A stretch of DNA of 64,000 nt from the NCBI RefSeq assembly GCF_022179085.1, contig NZ_BPQE01000018.1:1-64000 (forward strand), written 5' to 3'. The stretch is from Methylobacterium aerolatum (GTDB lineage: Bacteria; Pseudomonadota; Alphaproteobacteria; Rhizobiales; Beijerinckiaceae). Position 1 is the stretch's first letter. The number at the start of each line of letters is the position of its first letter. This document shows positions 1 through 8,792 of the stretch, in pieces. Below the pieces are notes generated by a model that did not search any database, was not told the DNA's origin, and worked only from the letters and a program-made list of their open reading frames with translations. The translations under genes and the position numbers were made by a program.

Positions 1-134
1 GGGCGCCGCGACCTACTCCTATTCGCGGTAGGCGCTCCGGCGCCGGGGCGGGCGGCGTTCCGTCACCCTTCGTTAACCCTCATGTCGCCTGAATTCGGGC
101 CCAGTCTCCGCCCGCCGACCTGAGGACCAGCGCC

Positions 135-1379
135 ATGCCGAAGCCGCCCACCGGACACACCACGGGCGCGGCCCTGAACTTGGTAACGGGCTTGGCGACC
201 GGCTTGGCGACCGGCTTGGCCGCGAGCGTGGCGCTGGGTCTGCTCGCCGGCCCGGCCCTCGCCGATTTCGACGGGTGCCTCGCGGGTCTCCGCTCCCAGG
301 CCGCGGCGGCGGGGATCTCGTCGCGGGCCTTCGACGCGGCCACCGCCGGCATCAGTTACGACGACAAGGTGATCGAGCTCTCGCAGGCGCAGCCCGAGTT
401 CAAGACGCCGATCTGGGACTACATGGCCGCCCTCGTCGACGACGAGCGGGTCGAGGACGGCCGCGCCGCCATGCGCCAGCACGCCGACGCGCTCGCCCGC
501 GCCGAGGCCCGCTTCGGCGTCGATCGCTACACCATCGCCGCCGTGTGGGGCGTCGAATCGAACTTCGGCAAGAACCTCGGCAAGATGCCGCTGGTGCAGT
601 CCCTCGCCACCCTGGCCTGCTCCGGCAACCGCCGCCGGGACTTCTTCCGGGGCGAGCTGATGGCCACCCTGAAGATCATCGACCGGGGCGACATCGCGCC
701 CTCGCGGCTCACCGGCTCCTGGGCGGGCGCCTTCGGCCAGACCCAGTTCATGCCGACCACCTACCAGCGCCTCGCCGTGGACGGCGACGGCGACGGGCGC
801 CGCGACGTGGTGGATTCAGTCGCCGACGCAGTCGCCTCCACCGCCAACTTCCTGCACGTCGCCAAGTGGCAGAACGGCCAGCCCTGGGGCTACGAGGTCC
901 GCCTGCCCGCCTCCTTCAGCGTCTCCGCCGCCGGGCGCAAGAACAAGAAGCCGGTCTCGCACTGGGCGTCGCTGGGCGTGACTCGGATCGACGGGCGCCC
1001 CCTCTCCGGCGAGGGCCCGGCGGGGATCATCGCGCCAGCCGGCGCCGACGGCCCGGCCTTCCTCGTGACGAAGAACTTCGACGCGATCTACTCCTACAAC
1101 GCCGCCGAATCCTACGGACTCGCCATCGCCGTCCTGTCGGATCGCCTGCGCGGGCGCCCCGGCGTGCAGACGGCGTGGCCGACGGACGACCCGCCCCTGT
1201 CCCGCGCGGAGCGCCGCGACCTGCAGGTGCGCTTGGCCAGCATGGGCTACGATGTCGGCGAGCCGGACGGCAAGGTCGGCCAGAAGACCCGCGACGCCAT
1301 CAAGGATATCGAGCGCAAGCTCGGCATGCCCGCCACCGGACGACCCGGCGGCAAGGTGCTCGAAGCCCTGCGGCGATAG
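135..1379 (+). CDS. Lytic murein transglycosylase, MltB (SLT_2) type with C-terminal peptidoglycan-binding domain
   Basis: Predicted to cleave the glycan strands of peptidoglycan non-hydrolytically in the periplasm. The 414-residue protein starts with a hydrophobic export signal (about residues 15-43, ending ...GPALA) that contains three near-identical copies of a Thr-Gly-Leu-Ala unit. The MltB-type catalytic domain follows (about 45-330): the VWGVESNFG motif places the catalytic acid at Glu141, and the QTQFMPTTY and GDGDGRRD stretches are typical of the family. A PG_binding_1 domain forms the C-terminus (about 355-412, SMGYDVGEPDGKVG). The length fits cell-wall lytic transglycosylases of Rhizobiales. 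It is followed by a family A repeat and an unrelated LysE gene. The family is clear; the exact paralogue is not. Confidence 0.93.
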   Translation: MPKPPTGHTTGAALNLVTGLATGLATGLAASVALGLLAGPALADFDGCLAGLRSQAAAAGISSRAFDAATAGISYDDKVIELSQAQPEFKTPIWDYMAALVDDERVEDGRAAMRQHADALARAEARFGVDRYTIAAVWGVESNFGKNLGKMPLVQSLATLACSGNRRRDFFRGELMATLKIIDRGDIAPSRLTGSWAGAFGQTQFMPTTYQRLAVDGDGDGRRDVVDSVADAVASTANFLHVAKWQNGQPWGYEVRLPASFSVSAAGRKNKKPVSHWASLGVTRIDGRPLSGEGPAGIIAPAGADGPAFLVTKNFDAIYSYNAAESYGLAIAVLSDRLRGRPGVQTAWPTDDPPLSRAERRDLQVRLASMGYDVGEPDGKVGQKTRDAIKDIERKLGMPATGRPGGKVLEALRR

Positions 1380-1410
1380 GAGGTCCATCGCCCCGGCGCT
1401 CGCACCCTTC

Positions 1411-1505
1411 GTCGCTGCGAGTGACAGCGAAGCCATCCAGGGCAGCGGGACGCCTCCGAACGGTGCGCCTTCCTCGACGGCTTCGCTCCGCTCGCAGAGA
1501 CGACC
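1411..1505. repeat. Family A interspersed palindromic repeat, copy 1
   Basis: The left arm (gtcgctgcgagtgacagcga and on to ccaggg) and the right arm near 1474-1505 (ggcttcgctccgctcgcag) are inverted relatives. The centre (cagcgggacgcctccgaacg) is shared with the copies at 60540 and 62598. It lies between two co-oriented genes. The similarity to copy 5 continues past the right arm to about 1530 (a version of ccgacggatgcggcc), so the full unit may be about 120 bp. Confidence 0.85.
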
Positions 1506-1580
1506 TGGGTTTCATCGACGGGTGTGGCTCAATCCGTCCGGCCATGGTCTAGGCTCGGGCCGTCGATTCGCAGGTCCGCG

Positions 1581-2186
1581 ATGTCTCTCTCCGTTTACCT
1601 CACCTTCGTCGGCGCCTCGGTCGGGCTGATCCTGCTGCCCGGTCCCAACGTCGCGCTGATCCTGGCGACGAGCCTCACCCGGGGCGTGCGCGCCGGGCTC
1701 ACCACCGTGGTCGGGGCGATGCTGGCCATGGTGATCCAGCTGACGCTCGTCGTGCTGGGGGCCGGCGTCCTGTTGACCCTCTCGGCCGCGTGGTTCGAGG
1801 TCCTGCGCTGGGTCGGCGTCGCCTATCTCGTGGTGCTCGCGATCCTCGCATGGCGGGCGGGTCCCGGCCCGGTGGTGGAGAAGCCCGTGGGCACGGGGCG
1901 CACCCTGGCGCGGGGATTCTTCGTCTCGCTGACGAATCCGAAGACGCTTCTGTTCTTCGGGGCCTTCCTGCCTCAGTTCGTGCAGCCCGGTCCCGAGGCG
2001 GTCTCGCAGCTCACGATGCTGGCCCTGACCTTCCTCGCCCTGTCGGCGGCCCTCGATTCGACCTGGGCCATCCTCGCCGCGCGCCTGCGGGCCGTCGCCG
2101 CGATGCCCGCGCGCCTGCGCAACCGCCTCGGGGCGACCTTCTTCTTCGGCGCCGGGCTCGGCCTGGCCCTCGCGCGTCAGCCCTGA
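1581..2186 (+). CDS. LysE/RhtB family amino-acid exporter
   Basis: Inner-membrane efflux protein of the LysE/RhtB family, which exports amino acids such as lysine, threonine or homoserine lactone. It is 201 residues with about six hydrophobic segments. The N-terminal GLILLPGPNVALILATSL stretch is the family signature, and a second typical stretch is FFVSLTNPKTLLFFGAFLPQF. The start is taken at ATG 1581 because the family motif begins right after it; the open frame runs back to 1524 through repeat DNA. The substrate cannot be told from sequence. It sits alone between two family A repeats, so it is probably monocistronic. Confidence 0.9.
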   Translation: MSLSVYLTFVGASVGLILLPGPNVALILATSLTRGVRAGLTTVVGAMLAMVIQLTLVVLGAGVLLTLSAAWFEVLRWVGVAYLVVLAILAWRAGPGPVVEKPVGTGRTLARGFFVSLTNPKTLLFFGAFLPQFVQPGPEAVSQLTMLALTFLALSAALDSTWAILAARLRAVAAMPARLRNRLGATFFFGAGLGLALARQP

Positions 2187-2193
2187 CGGTACA

Positions 2194-2290
2194 CCGTCTT
2201 CGCGGGCGGAGCGACGCGATCCAGGGCGGCGGGACGCCTGCCGGCGAGGGCGCATCCCCGGATGGCGTCCGCTCGCGCTCGCAAGGACGG
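2194..2290. repeat. Family A interspersed palindromic repeat, copy 2
   Basis: Arms ccgtcttcgcgggcggagcg (from 2194) and gctcgcgctcgcaaggacgg (to 2290) are inverted. The core ggcgggacgcctgccggcga is a diverged version of the one in copies 1 and 5. It lies between the LysE gene and the convergent rplS terminator. Confidence 0.85.
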
Positions 2291-2300
2291 TCGGCGCCAT

Positions 2301-2337
2301 GAAAAAACCCGCCGCGGCCAGGGCCGGGCGGGCTTTC
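2301..2337 (-). terminator. Rho-independent terminator of rplS
   Basis: Read on the minus strand this is a GC-rich stem (agcccgcc...ggcggg, about 2308-2333) followed directly by a run of six T (2302-2307), about 40 bases after the rplS stop. Confidence 0.88.
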
Positions 2338-2376
2338 GTCCGGGGCGGCGATCGCCGCCCCGATATTCCAAGAAGA

Positions 2377-2784
2377 TTACTCGGCGGCGGCCGGCGCGGC
2401 GGCCGGAGCACCCTTGGCCGGCTTCGCGGTGCGGTCGTTGCGCTCGACGATACGGGCCGACTTCCCGCGACGGTCGCGCAGGTAGTACAGCTTGGCGCGA
2501 CGGACCTTGCCGCGGCGGACCACCTTGATCGAATCGATCATCGGGGAGTGCACCGGGAAGACGCGCTCGACGCCCTCGCCGTAAGAGATCTTGCGGACGG
2601 TGAAGCTCTCGTTGAGGCCACCGCCGGACCGGGCGATGCAGACGCCCTCGTAGGCCTGGACGCGGGTGCGCTCGCCTTCCTTCACGCGGACGTTGACGAT
2701 GACCGTGTCGCCCGGCTCGAAATCGGGAATGGTCTTGGCAAGGCGCGCGACTTCCTCGCGCTCCAGCTGCTCGATGATGTTCAT
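2377..2784 (-). CDS. rplS: 50S ribosomal protein L19
   Basis: Component of the large ribosomal subunit at the 30S-50S interface. The 135 residues carry the full L19 signature: the [16 protein letters not shown] start of the core, the [12 protein letters not shown] strand and the [14 protein letters not shown]-terminal part. An Ala/Pro-rich tail ([10 protein letters not shown]) extends beyond the core, as in many alphaproteobacteria. The ATG at 2784 gives the canonical [11 protein letters not shown] start. The usual partners trmD and rimM are not adjacent here; downstream there is only a terminator. Confidence 0.98.
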   Translation of the reverse strand: MNIIEQLEREEVARLAKTIPDFEPGDTVIVNVRVKEGERTRVQAYEGVCIARSGGGLNESFTVRKISYGEGVERVFPVHSPMIDSIKVVRRGKVRRAKLYYLRDRRGKSARIVERNDRTAKPAKGAPAAAPAAAE

Positions 2785-2918
2785 GACAATGCTCCAGCCG
2801 TCGCGCCCGACCGCCCGTGTGGGGGGCGAGCACCAGGATTTCGGCGATCCTGTTGTGAGTTGGCGCGGTGCCTACACCAGCGCGGCGGCTTTGTCGACCA
2901 TCCCGATGCGTCCTGCCC

Positions 2919-3149
2919 TCACGCCCGCCAGAACGGCTTCGTTGCCTCCAGGCGCACCGCATAGGGGTCGAGGTCCGCATCGCGGATCTGATCCGGGCTG
3001 AGGGCAGCGAGCACCTTGCGGCCCCGCCACCGCCGTAGCCAGAGGGCCGGCAGGGACGCTCGCGGAGCGGTGGCCTCCGAGGGCCTGCCGACGGTCTCGC
3101 AGGCCGGGAAAGCGGGTGACGCCGACGAGGGAAACGGGATGACGGACAT
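2919..3149 (-). CDS. DUF1127 domain protein
   Basis: Small basic protein of 76 residues. The C-terminal half fits the DUF1127 family (LWLRRWRGRKVLAALSPDQI, then RDADLDPYAV). In other alphaproteobacteria, members of this family affect RNA turnover and phosphate or stress responses. The start is set at ATG 3149; the frame stays open to 3305, but that would run through the palindrome at 3203-3232 and into the divergent regulator. It is divergent from the MocR-type regulator at 3256 and shares a 106-bp control region with it, so it is the likely regulated gene. Confidence 0.8.
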   Translation of the reverse strand: MSVIPFPSSASPAFPACETVGRPSEATAPRASLPALWLRRWRGRKVLAALSPDQIRDADLDPYAVRLEATKPFWRA

Positions 3150-3202
3150 GACGGCTGATCCTGACGAGGTGGGGAGCAGTCCGGCCGGGATTGCGTGGCT
3201 CG

Positions 3203-3232
3203 AATTGCACCGATATGCATATCGGTGCAATT
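3203..3232. promoter_or_regulatory. Perfect 30-bp palindrome, probable regulator operator
   Basis: The left half aattgcaccgatatg is followed at once by its exact reverse complement. It is centred in the gap between the divergent DUF1127 and MocR-type genes, 54 bp upstream of the DUF1127 start and 24 bp upstream of the regulator start. It is AT-richer than its surroundings. Its position suggests the autoregulatory operator of the adjacent GntR/MocR protein. Confidence 0.85.
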
Positions 3233-3255
3233 GAAACATTGATCTCGGAGCAATT

Positions 3256-4599
3256 ATGCCGTCGAGGGACTTTCGCGAGGTGGCCGACGAGGTCGCCGCC
3301 GACATGGCGGCCGGCCGCCTCCGCCCCGGCGACCGGCTGCCGCCGCAGCGGGAGTTCGCCTACGCGCGGGGCATCGCCGTCTCGACGGCGAGCCGCGTCT
3401 ACGCGGAGCTGGCCCGGCGGGGGCTGGTGATCGGGGAGGTCGGACGCGGGACCTATGTCCGGACCGATCTCGGCGGGCCGCGGTCGGTGCCGGTGGAGCC
3501 CCCTTCAAGCGCCATCGACCTTCAACGGACGGTCACCTACCTGCCCGAGCAGGAAACGGTGGTCGCGGAAACCCTGGCGAGGCTCGCCCGCACGGGGGCC
3601 GTCGAGGCCGCACTCCAGCAATACGGCCCTACCGGCACGCCCCAGGCGCAGGCGGTCGCGGCCCGGTTCCTGACCTCGGGCGACTACGCGCCGAGCCCCG
3701 CCGACATCCGCTTCGCGGGCAACGGGCGCCAAGCCATCGCCGCCGCGCTGGCGACCCTCGCCTCGGCGGGCGAGCGGATCGGCTGCGAGCCGCTGACCTA
3801 TCCCGTGGTGAAGGGCATCGCCGCGCATCTCGGCATCGCCCTCATTCCCCTCGCCATGGACGAGGAGGGGGTCTGCCCCGAGGCGATCCTGCAGGCCCAC
3901 CGCGCCACCCCGCTGAGCGGCCTCTATCTCCAGCCGAGCCTGCAGAATCCGCTGGGCGCGACGATGGGCCTTCGTCGCCGGACCGACCTCGCCGCCGTCC
4001 TCGAACGCACCGGCCTCGTGGCCATCGAGGACGCGGTCTACGGCTTCTTCGGCGACCTGCCGCCGCTCGCCGCCCTCGCGCCGGCCCACGTCATCTTCGT
4101 AGACAGCCTGTCGAAGCGCGTCGCCCCCGGCCTCACGATCGGCATGTTGGGAGCGCCCCCCGGGACCGGCCTCGGCGACCGGCTGGGCGTCGCCCTGAGG
4201 CAGGGCGGCTGGTCGGCGACGGGGTTCCCCCTCGCGGCGGGCGTGCAATGGATGGGCGACGGGACAGCGGAGCGTCTGGCCGCGATCAAGCGCCAGGACG
4301 CGCGGGCGCGGCAGGACCTCGCCCGTTCCGCGCTGGCCGGACTGGAGGTGGTGGGCGATGGGCGAGCCTACCACCTGTGGCTGCGCCTGCCGGAGATCTG
4401 GCGGGCGGAGGCCTACGCCACCGCCGCCCTCCGGAGGGGAATCGCCCTCATCCCCGCCTCCGCCTTCGCGGTAGCCCCCGGCCATGCGCAGAACGCGGTG
4501 CGGATCGCGCTGGCCGCCCCGTCCCACGGGGATCTCGTCGGGGCGCTGGAGCGGCTGCGCGACCTCGCGCTGGCGGGCGATGAGCAGGTGGTGGAGTAG
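3256..4599 (+). CDS. MocR-subfamily GntR transcription factor with aminotransferase-like domain
   Basis: PLP-dependent regulator of 447 residues. Residues 1-75 are a GntR winged helix-turn-helix (DRLPPQREFA..., STASRVYAELARRGLV, GRGTYV). The remainder is a fold-type I aminotransferase-like effector domain with the Schiff-base lysine at Lys287 in DSLSKRVAPGL, and YLQPSLQNPLG and IEDAVYGFF nearby. MocR proteins sense PLP or amino-acid-related ligands and usually regulate a neighbouring gene. Here the divergent neighbour is the DUF1127 gene and the gap contains a perfect palindrome. The ATG at 3256 is the first in-frame start and gives a complete N-terminus. The ligand is unknown. Confidence 0.92.
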   Translation: MPSRDFREVADEVAADMAAGRLRPGDRLPPQREFAYARGIAVSTASRVYAELARRGLVIGEVGRGTYVRTDLGGPRSVPVEPPSSAIDLQRTVTYLPEQETVVAETLARLARTGAVEAALQQYGPTGTPQAQAVAARFLTSGDYAPSPADIRFAGNGRQAIAAALATLASAGERIGCEPLTYPVVKGIAAHLGIALIPLAMDEEGVCPEAILQAHRATPLSGLYLQPSLQNPLGATMGLRRRTDLAAVLERTGLVAIEDAVYGFFGDLPPLAALAPAHVIFVDSLSKRVAPGLTIGMLGAPPGTGLGDRLGVALRQGGWSATGFPLAAGVQWMGDGTAERLAAIKRQDARARQDLARSALAGLEVVGDGRAYHLWLRLPEIWRAEAYATAALRRGIALIPASAFAVAPGHAQNAVRIALAAPSHGDLVGALERLRDLALAGDEQVVE

Positions 4600-4608
4600 G
4601 CGCCGCGG

Positions 4609-5019
4609 TCAGTCGGACTCCGCCGCCGCCTCGATCCGGGCCATGTCGTCGTCCGACAGGCCGAAATGGTGGCCGATCTCGTGGACGAGGACGTGGGTGA
4701 CGAGGTCGCCCAGCGTCTCGCCGTGCTCGGCCCAGTAGTCGAGGAGGGGGCGGCGATAGAGCCAGACGGCGTTGGGCATCCGGCCGGTCTCGACCTCGCC
4801 GGATTGGGCAAGGCCGACGCCCCGGAACAGGCCCAGCAGGTCGAACTCGCTCTCGCAGCCCATCTCGTCGAGGGTCTCGCCGTCGGGAAAGTCGTCCACG
4901 TGGATCGCGACGCCCTCGCACAGGGCCCGGAATTCGGCCGGGAGGGCGGCGAAGGCGTCGTGGGCCAGCGCCTCGATCTCCGCGAGGCCGGGCGCCCGCA
5001 TCGTCGCGAGGTCGCTCAC
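4609..5019 (-). CDS. Metallopeptidase family protein (zincin-like, DUF1025 type)
   Basis: Small cytosolic protein of about 136 residues. The HEIGHHFGLSDDD motif near the C-terminus fits HExxH plus a downstream acidic ligand, so zinc binding is likely; peptidase activity in this family is inferred. The start is set at GTG 5019, whose codon overlaps the stop of the upstream HAD gene (GTGA), implying translational coupling. ATG 4999-5001, six codons on, is an alternative start. It is convergent with the MocR gene, with a 9-bp gap. Confidence 0.82.
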   Translation of the reverse strand: MSDLATMRAPGLAEIEALAHDAFAALPAEFRALCEGVAIHVDDFPDGETLDEMGCESEFDLLGLFRGVGLAQSGEVETGRMPNAVWLYRRPLLDYWAEHGETLGDLVTHVLVHEIGHHFGLSDDDMARIEAAAESD

Positions 5020-5795
5020 GCGCCCTCGGCCTGGGGCTGGACGCAGGTCGTGAGGAAGCCCGCGAGGTCGTCGGTGATGTGGTCGATATGGGGCTCCTGC
5101 ACCGCCTCCTGCTCGAAGGCCTCCCGGTAGGGGTCGACGATCCGGGGCACCACCAGCACAGTGGCCATGCCGAGGTCGTGCGGCACGGCGAGGTTGCGGG
5201 CGATGTCCTCGAAGAGGGCGGCGCGGGTCGGCTCGACGCCGTGGAGGCGCATGAAACGCTCGTAGGTGACGCGCTCGGGCTTGGGCACGAAGTCGGCGGC
5301 GGCGATGTCGAACACGTCCTCGAAATGGTCGAGGATGCCGAGCTTGGCGGCGACGTTCTCCGCGTGGCGCCGGGAGCCGTTGGTGAGGATCAGCTTGCGG
5401 CCGGGCAGGCGCTCGATGGCCGCGCCGAGGGCTTCGTCGAGCTTGATCGTCGAGTGGTCGATGTCGTGGGCGAAGTCGAGGAAGTGGTGGGGGTCCACGT
5501 CCTCCTCCACCATCAGCGCCTTCAGGGTCGTCCCGTAGCGGTGGTAGAAGTACTTCTGCAGCGCCCGCGCCGAGAGCGCATCGAGCCCGTAGAGCTGCAT
5601 GACGTACAGGGTGATTCGCTCGTCGACCTGCGGCCACACCATCGCGTCGCTCGGGTAGAGCGTGTTGTCGAGGTCGAACACCCAGGTATCCACGTGGCCG
5701 AAACCCCGGGAATCCGGTGCGGAGAAGTGATCGTGCGTCGGCTGGTACACGGGGGTCCGTCGCGGGCGAGAGGGGCGGCCGGAGCCGGGCGACAT
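5016..5795 (-). CDS. HAD-family pyrimidine 5'-nucleotidase
   Basis: Phosphatase of the haloacid dehalogenase superfamily (SDT1/PPM1-like pyrimidine 5'-nucleotidase subfamily). The nucleophile motif I is WVFDLDNTLYP, motif II is KLILTNGSR, and motifs III/IV include VPKPERVTYERF and LFEDIARNL. It is 259 residues from ATG 5795. An internal GTG about 15 codons later (VYQPTHDHF) is a possible alternative start, because the first residues are low-complexity and no clear ribosome site is seen. It lies between argB and the metallopeptidase on the same strand, overlapping the latter by 4 bp, in an order common in Rhizobiales. Confidence 0.9.
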   Translation of the reverse strand: MSPGSGRPSRPRRTPVYQPTHDHFSAPDSRGFGHVDTWVFDLDNTLYPSDAMVWPQVDERITLYVMQLYGLDALSARALQKYFYHRYGTTLKALMVEEDVDPHHFLDFAHDIDHSTIKLDEALGAAIERLPGRKLILTNGSRRHAENVAAKLGILDHFEDVFDIAAADFVPKPERVTYERFMRLHGVEPTRAALFEDIARNLAVPHDLGMATVLVVPRIVDPYREAFEQEAVQEPHIDHITDDLAGFLTTCVQPQAEGA

Positions 5796-5875
5796 CAATG
5801 CGCGGAAACGGCCGAGGTTGCCAGCGCGCCCCCGCCGGGCACGCCGACGCCCGGCAAGAGGCGTGCCGCGCCGGC

Positions 5876-6769
5876 TTAGCCCCGGCGAATCAGCGTGCCG
5901 GCGCCGTAATTCGTGAAGAGCTCCAGCAGCACGGCGTGGTTCACCTTGCCGTCGAGGATGACCACCGCCTCCACGCCCCGGTCGAGGGCGTACATGCAGG
6001 TCTCGATCTTCGGGATCATGCCGCCGGTGATGGTGCCGTCGGCGATGAGCCGGCGGCAATCCTCCACCGTGAGTTCCGGGATGAGCTTCTTGTTCTTGTC
6101 GAGCACGCCCGGCACGTCGGTGAGCAGCAGCAGGCGCTTGGCCCGCAGCGCCCCGGCGATGGCCCCGGCGAAGGTGTCGGCGTTGACGTTGTAGGTCTGC
6201 CCGTCGGCGCCGTAGGCCACCGGCGCGAGGACCGGGATCAGCTCCGCCTTCAGCACCGCGTCGAGCACGCCGCGCTCGACGTGGTCCGGCTCGCCCACGA
6301 GGCCGAGGTCGAGGACCTGCTCCACGTTGCTCTCGGGATCGCGAAACGTCTTCATGGCGCGCTTGGCGCGGACCATGTTGCCGTCCTTGCCGCACAGGCC
6401 GATGGCCCGGCCGCCCTGGCCCGAGATCCAGCCGACGATCTGTTTGTTGATGGAGCCGGCGAGCACCATCTCGACCACCTCGACGGTGGCGGCATCGGTG
6501 ACGCGCAGGCCGCCCCGGAACTCGGACTGGATGCCGAGCCGGTCGAGCATCTTGCCGATCTGCGGGCCGCCGCCGTGGACGACGAGGGGCTTGAGGCCCG
6601 ACTGCTCCAGCAGCACCACGTCCTGCGCGAAGGTCTGCGCCGCCGCCGCGTCGCCCATGGCGTGCCCGCCATACTTGATGAGGACGATCTCCTGATCGTA
6701 GCGCTGCATGTGGGGCAGCGCCTGGGCGAGGATCTCGGCGCGCACATGCACGTTCGGCAGTTCGGTCAT
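5876..6769 (-). CDS. argB: Acetylglutamate kinase
   Basis: Phosphorylates N-acetyl-L-glutamate in the second step of arginine synthesis. The 297 residues show the family features: [11 protein letters not shown], the [13 protein letters not shown] substrate loop, FRGGLRVTD, the [12 protein letters not shown] nucleotide region and [14 protein letters not shown] 6769 was chosen because aaagga stands 5 bases upstream and the family start ([14 protein letters not shown]) follows; the frame runs further up without a ribosome site. The HAD phosphatase and metallopeptidase lie downstream on the same strand and are probably co-transcribed. Confidence 0.97.
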   Translation of the reverse strand: MTELPNVHVRAEILAQALPHMQRYDQEIVLIKYGGHAMGDAAAAQTFAQDVVLLEQSGLKPLVVHGGGPQIGKMLDRLGIQSEFRGGLRVTDAATVEVVEMVLAGSINKQIVGWISGQGGRAIGLCGKDGNMVRAKRAMKTFRDPESNVEQVLDLGLVGEPDHVERGVLDAVLKAELIPVLAPVAYGADGQTYNVNADTFAGAIAGALRAKRLLLLTDVPGVLDKNKKLIPELTVEDCRRLIADGTITGGMIPKIETCMYALDRGVEAVVILDGKVNHAVLLELFTNYGAGTLIRRG

Positions 6770-7093
6770 CGCGGTCCTTTGCCGGTCTCCCGCCCCCGTC
6801 CGGGGCTTCACGGCCCCGGAGGCGCCTCCGGGGCCGGGGCGTCCTTCGAGGGTGCAAGGCATCCCCCGGGGCGCCGTCTTCTACAGGAGATCGGCGGGCC
6901 TTGAGAAGCCGCGACGGGAGGCCGGGGCGCGGCGCCCGCAAGCCCGCGCGGCGTGTCAAAAAACCGTCGCGATTTCACGGTGTTGCTCCCCCGCATCAAC
7001 GGAGGCCGCCGCGGGGGCGGTCCGGTTGCGTTGGCGCGGTTCCCGACGCATGCTGCGCTGCGGCATCGCGGGTGGGCCGCGCCGGGAGGCGCC
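6770..7093. other. Divergent intergenic region argB / UDP-glucose dehydrogenase
   Basis: A 324-bp gap between divergent genes that must hold both promoters. No conserved small ORF, RNA or strong palindrome was recognised. Long open frames across it are GC-driven. Confidence 0.6.
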
Positions 7094-8425
7094 ATGCGCA
7101 TTGCGATGACGGGTGCGGGGTATGTCGGGCTCGTATCGGGCGCGTGCCTCGCGGATTTCGGCCACGAGGTGGTCTGCATCGATCACGATCCCGCCAAAAT
7201 CGCCGCCCTCGAAGCGGGCCGGATGCCGATCTTCGAGCCCGGCCTCGACGCGCTGGTGGCCGACAACGTCCGCCAGGGCCGCCTCTCCTTCCGCACCGAG
7301 CTGCGCGAGGCGGTGGCCCAGGCCGACGCCGTGTTCATCGCCGTCGGCACGCCCTCCCGCCGGGGCGACGGCTTCGCCGACCTGTCCTACGTCTACGAGG
7401 CGGCCCGCGAGATCGCCGGGGCGTTGTCCGGCTACACCGTGGTGGTGACGAAATCGACCGTGCCGGTGGGCACCGGCGACGAGGTGGAGCGGATCATCCG
7501 CGAGGCCAACCCGGCCGCCGACTTCGCCGTGGTCTCTAATCCCGAATTCCTGCGCGAGGGCGCGGCCATCGGCGACTTCAAGCGCCCCGACCGGATCGTC
7601 GTGGGCACCGAGGACGCCAGGGCCGAGGCGGTGATGCGAGAGGTCTACCGCCCGCTCTACCTCAACGCCGCGCCGATCCTCGTGACCGGTCGGCGCACGG
7701 CCGAGCTCACCAAGTACGCCGCCAACGCCTTCCTGGCCGCCAAGATCACCTTCATCAACGAGATGGCCGACCTGTGCGAGGCGGTGGGCGCCGACGTGCA
7801 GGCGGTGGCCCGCGGCATCGGCCTCGACAAGCGCATCGGCGGCAAGTTCCTCCATGCCGGGCCGGGCTACGGCGGATCCTGCTTCCCCAAGGACACCCTG
7901 GCCCTCGCCAAGACGGCCCAGGACGCGGGCACGCCGCTGCGGCTCGTGGAGACGGTGGTGGCGGTCAACGACCAGCGCAAGCGGGCGATGGCCCGGAAGG
8001 TCGTGCGGGCCTGCGGTGGATCGGTGCGCGGCAAGACCATCGCCCTGCTCGGCCTCACCTTCAAGCCGGACACGGACGACATGCGCGACGCGCCGTCGCT
8101 GGCGATCACGGCGGGGCTGCAGGATGCGGGGGCGAGCGTGCGCGCCTACGATCCCGAGGGGATCGAGCAGGCGCGCCCGCTCCTGCCGGGGGTCACATTC
8201 GCCGAGGACATCTATTCCTGCGCCGAGGGGGCGGACGCGCTGGTCATCGTCACGGAGTGGAACGCCTTCCGCGCCCTCGATCTCGACCGGCTTCGGACCG
8301 CGATGCGCGGCGCCGTGCTGGTCGATCTCCGCAATATCTACGATCCCGCGATCGCGGCGCAGCACGGATTTGCCTATCAAGGCATCGGCCGCGGCCAGGG
8401 AGATATGAGCTCACCCACCCGTTGA
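7094..8425 (+). CDS. UDP-glucose 6-dehydrogenase
   Basis: Oxidises UDP-glucose to UDP-glucuronate with two NAD+, feeding exopolysaccharide or envelope sugars. The 443 residues carry the N-terminal Rossmann motif MTGAGYVGLVSG, the KSTVPVGTGDEV segment, NPEFLREG, the KYAANAFLAAKITFINE region and the catalytic Cys263 in GPGYGGSCFPKD. The C-terminal substrate domain contains GLTFKPDTDDMRDAPS. ATG 7094 is preceded by gggaggc and begins exactly at the Rossmann fold. No other polysaccharide gene is adjacent, so the end product is unknown. Confidence 0.95.
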   Translation: MRIAMTGAGYVGLVSGACLADFGHEVVCIDHDPAKIAALEAGRMPIFEPGLDALVADNVRQGRLSFRTELREAVAQADAVFIAVGTPSRRGDGFADLSYVYEAAREIAGALSGYTVVVTKSTVPVGTGDEVERIIREANPAADFAVVSNPEFLREGAAIGDFKRPDRIVVGTEDARAEAVMREVYRPLYLNAAPILVTGRRTAELTKYAANAFLAAKITFINEMADLCEAVGADVQAVARGIGLDKRIGGKFLHAGPGYGGSCFPKDTLALAKTAQDAGTPLRLVETVVAVNDQRKRAMARKVVRACGGSVRGKTIALLGLTFKPDTDDMRDAPSLAITAGLQDAGASVRAYDPEGIEQARPLLPGVTFAEDIYSCAEGADALVIVTEWNAFRALDLDRLRTAMRGAVLVDLRNIYDPAIAAQHGFAYQGIGRGQGDMSSPTR

Positions 8426-8792
8426 CCCTCGCCGACTGTCGTTGCCAAGACGAATACACTATTTGTACCGAAGATGCTGGCGGGCAGTTTTGCCTTGTCC
8501 GCCGCTGACCTCGCAGGCTTTTTTCCCTGCCTCTGTTCGAAATTCGCCAATTCTGATAATCGACTTGGCAAGCTATTGACCACCGGCCACGATCGAACTT
8601 GGCTTTTCTGGGGCGGGATTGGTGACCGCCCCTGATGAATACATGTCACATGGGACAGCAATTTCTGTTTTCCCGGATGAGATGCGCCCGGCGCGTGTTG
8701 GACACCGCAATGACGCCATACTAAGGGGTGAGACGGTCCTTACTCGCTAAGAGCCGAGCCGCACTCCCTTCACGAGCGCCCGCGAACCGAAC
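8426..8792. other. AT-richer leader region upstream of the PKS operon
   Basis: A 367-bp gap with clearly lower GC than the flanking genes. It probably holds the promoter of the PKS-AOS operon. No confident promoter boxes, hairpin terminator or RNA were identified. A minus-strand open frame of 94 codons (8377-8661) has no recognisable domain. Confidence 0.6.

Noticed and set aside
1-134. Possible end of a gene or an RNA at the left edge
   Set aside because: No family sequence or structure was recognised in these bases.
6770-6862. 31-codon N-terminal extension of argB
   Set aside because: Low-complexity and without a ribosome site, while ATG 6769 has aaagga.
5016-6959. A long minus-strand frame joining the HAD phosphatase to sequence antisense/out of frame to argB
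   Set aside because: Only the part from 5795 down is HAD-like; the rest is the argB region in another frame.
8377-8661. A 94-codon minus-strand frame before the PKS
   Set aside because: No family features and it overlaps the end of UDP-glucose dehydrogenase; treated as intergenic.
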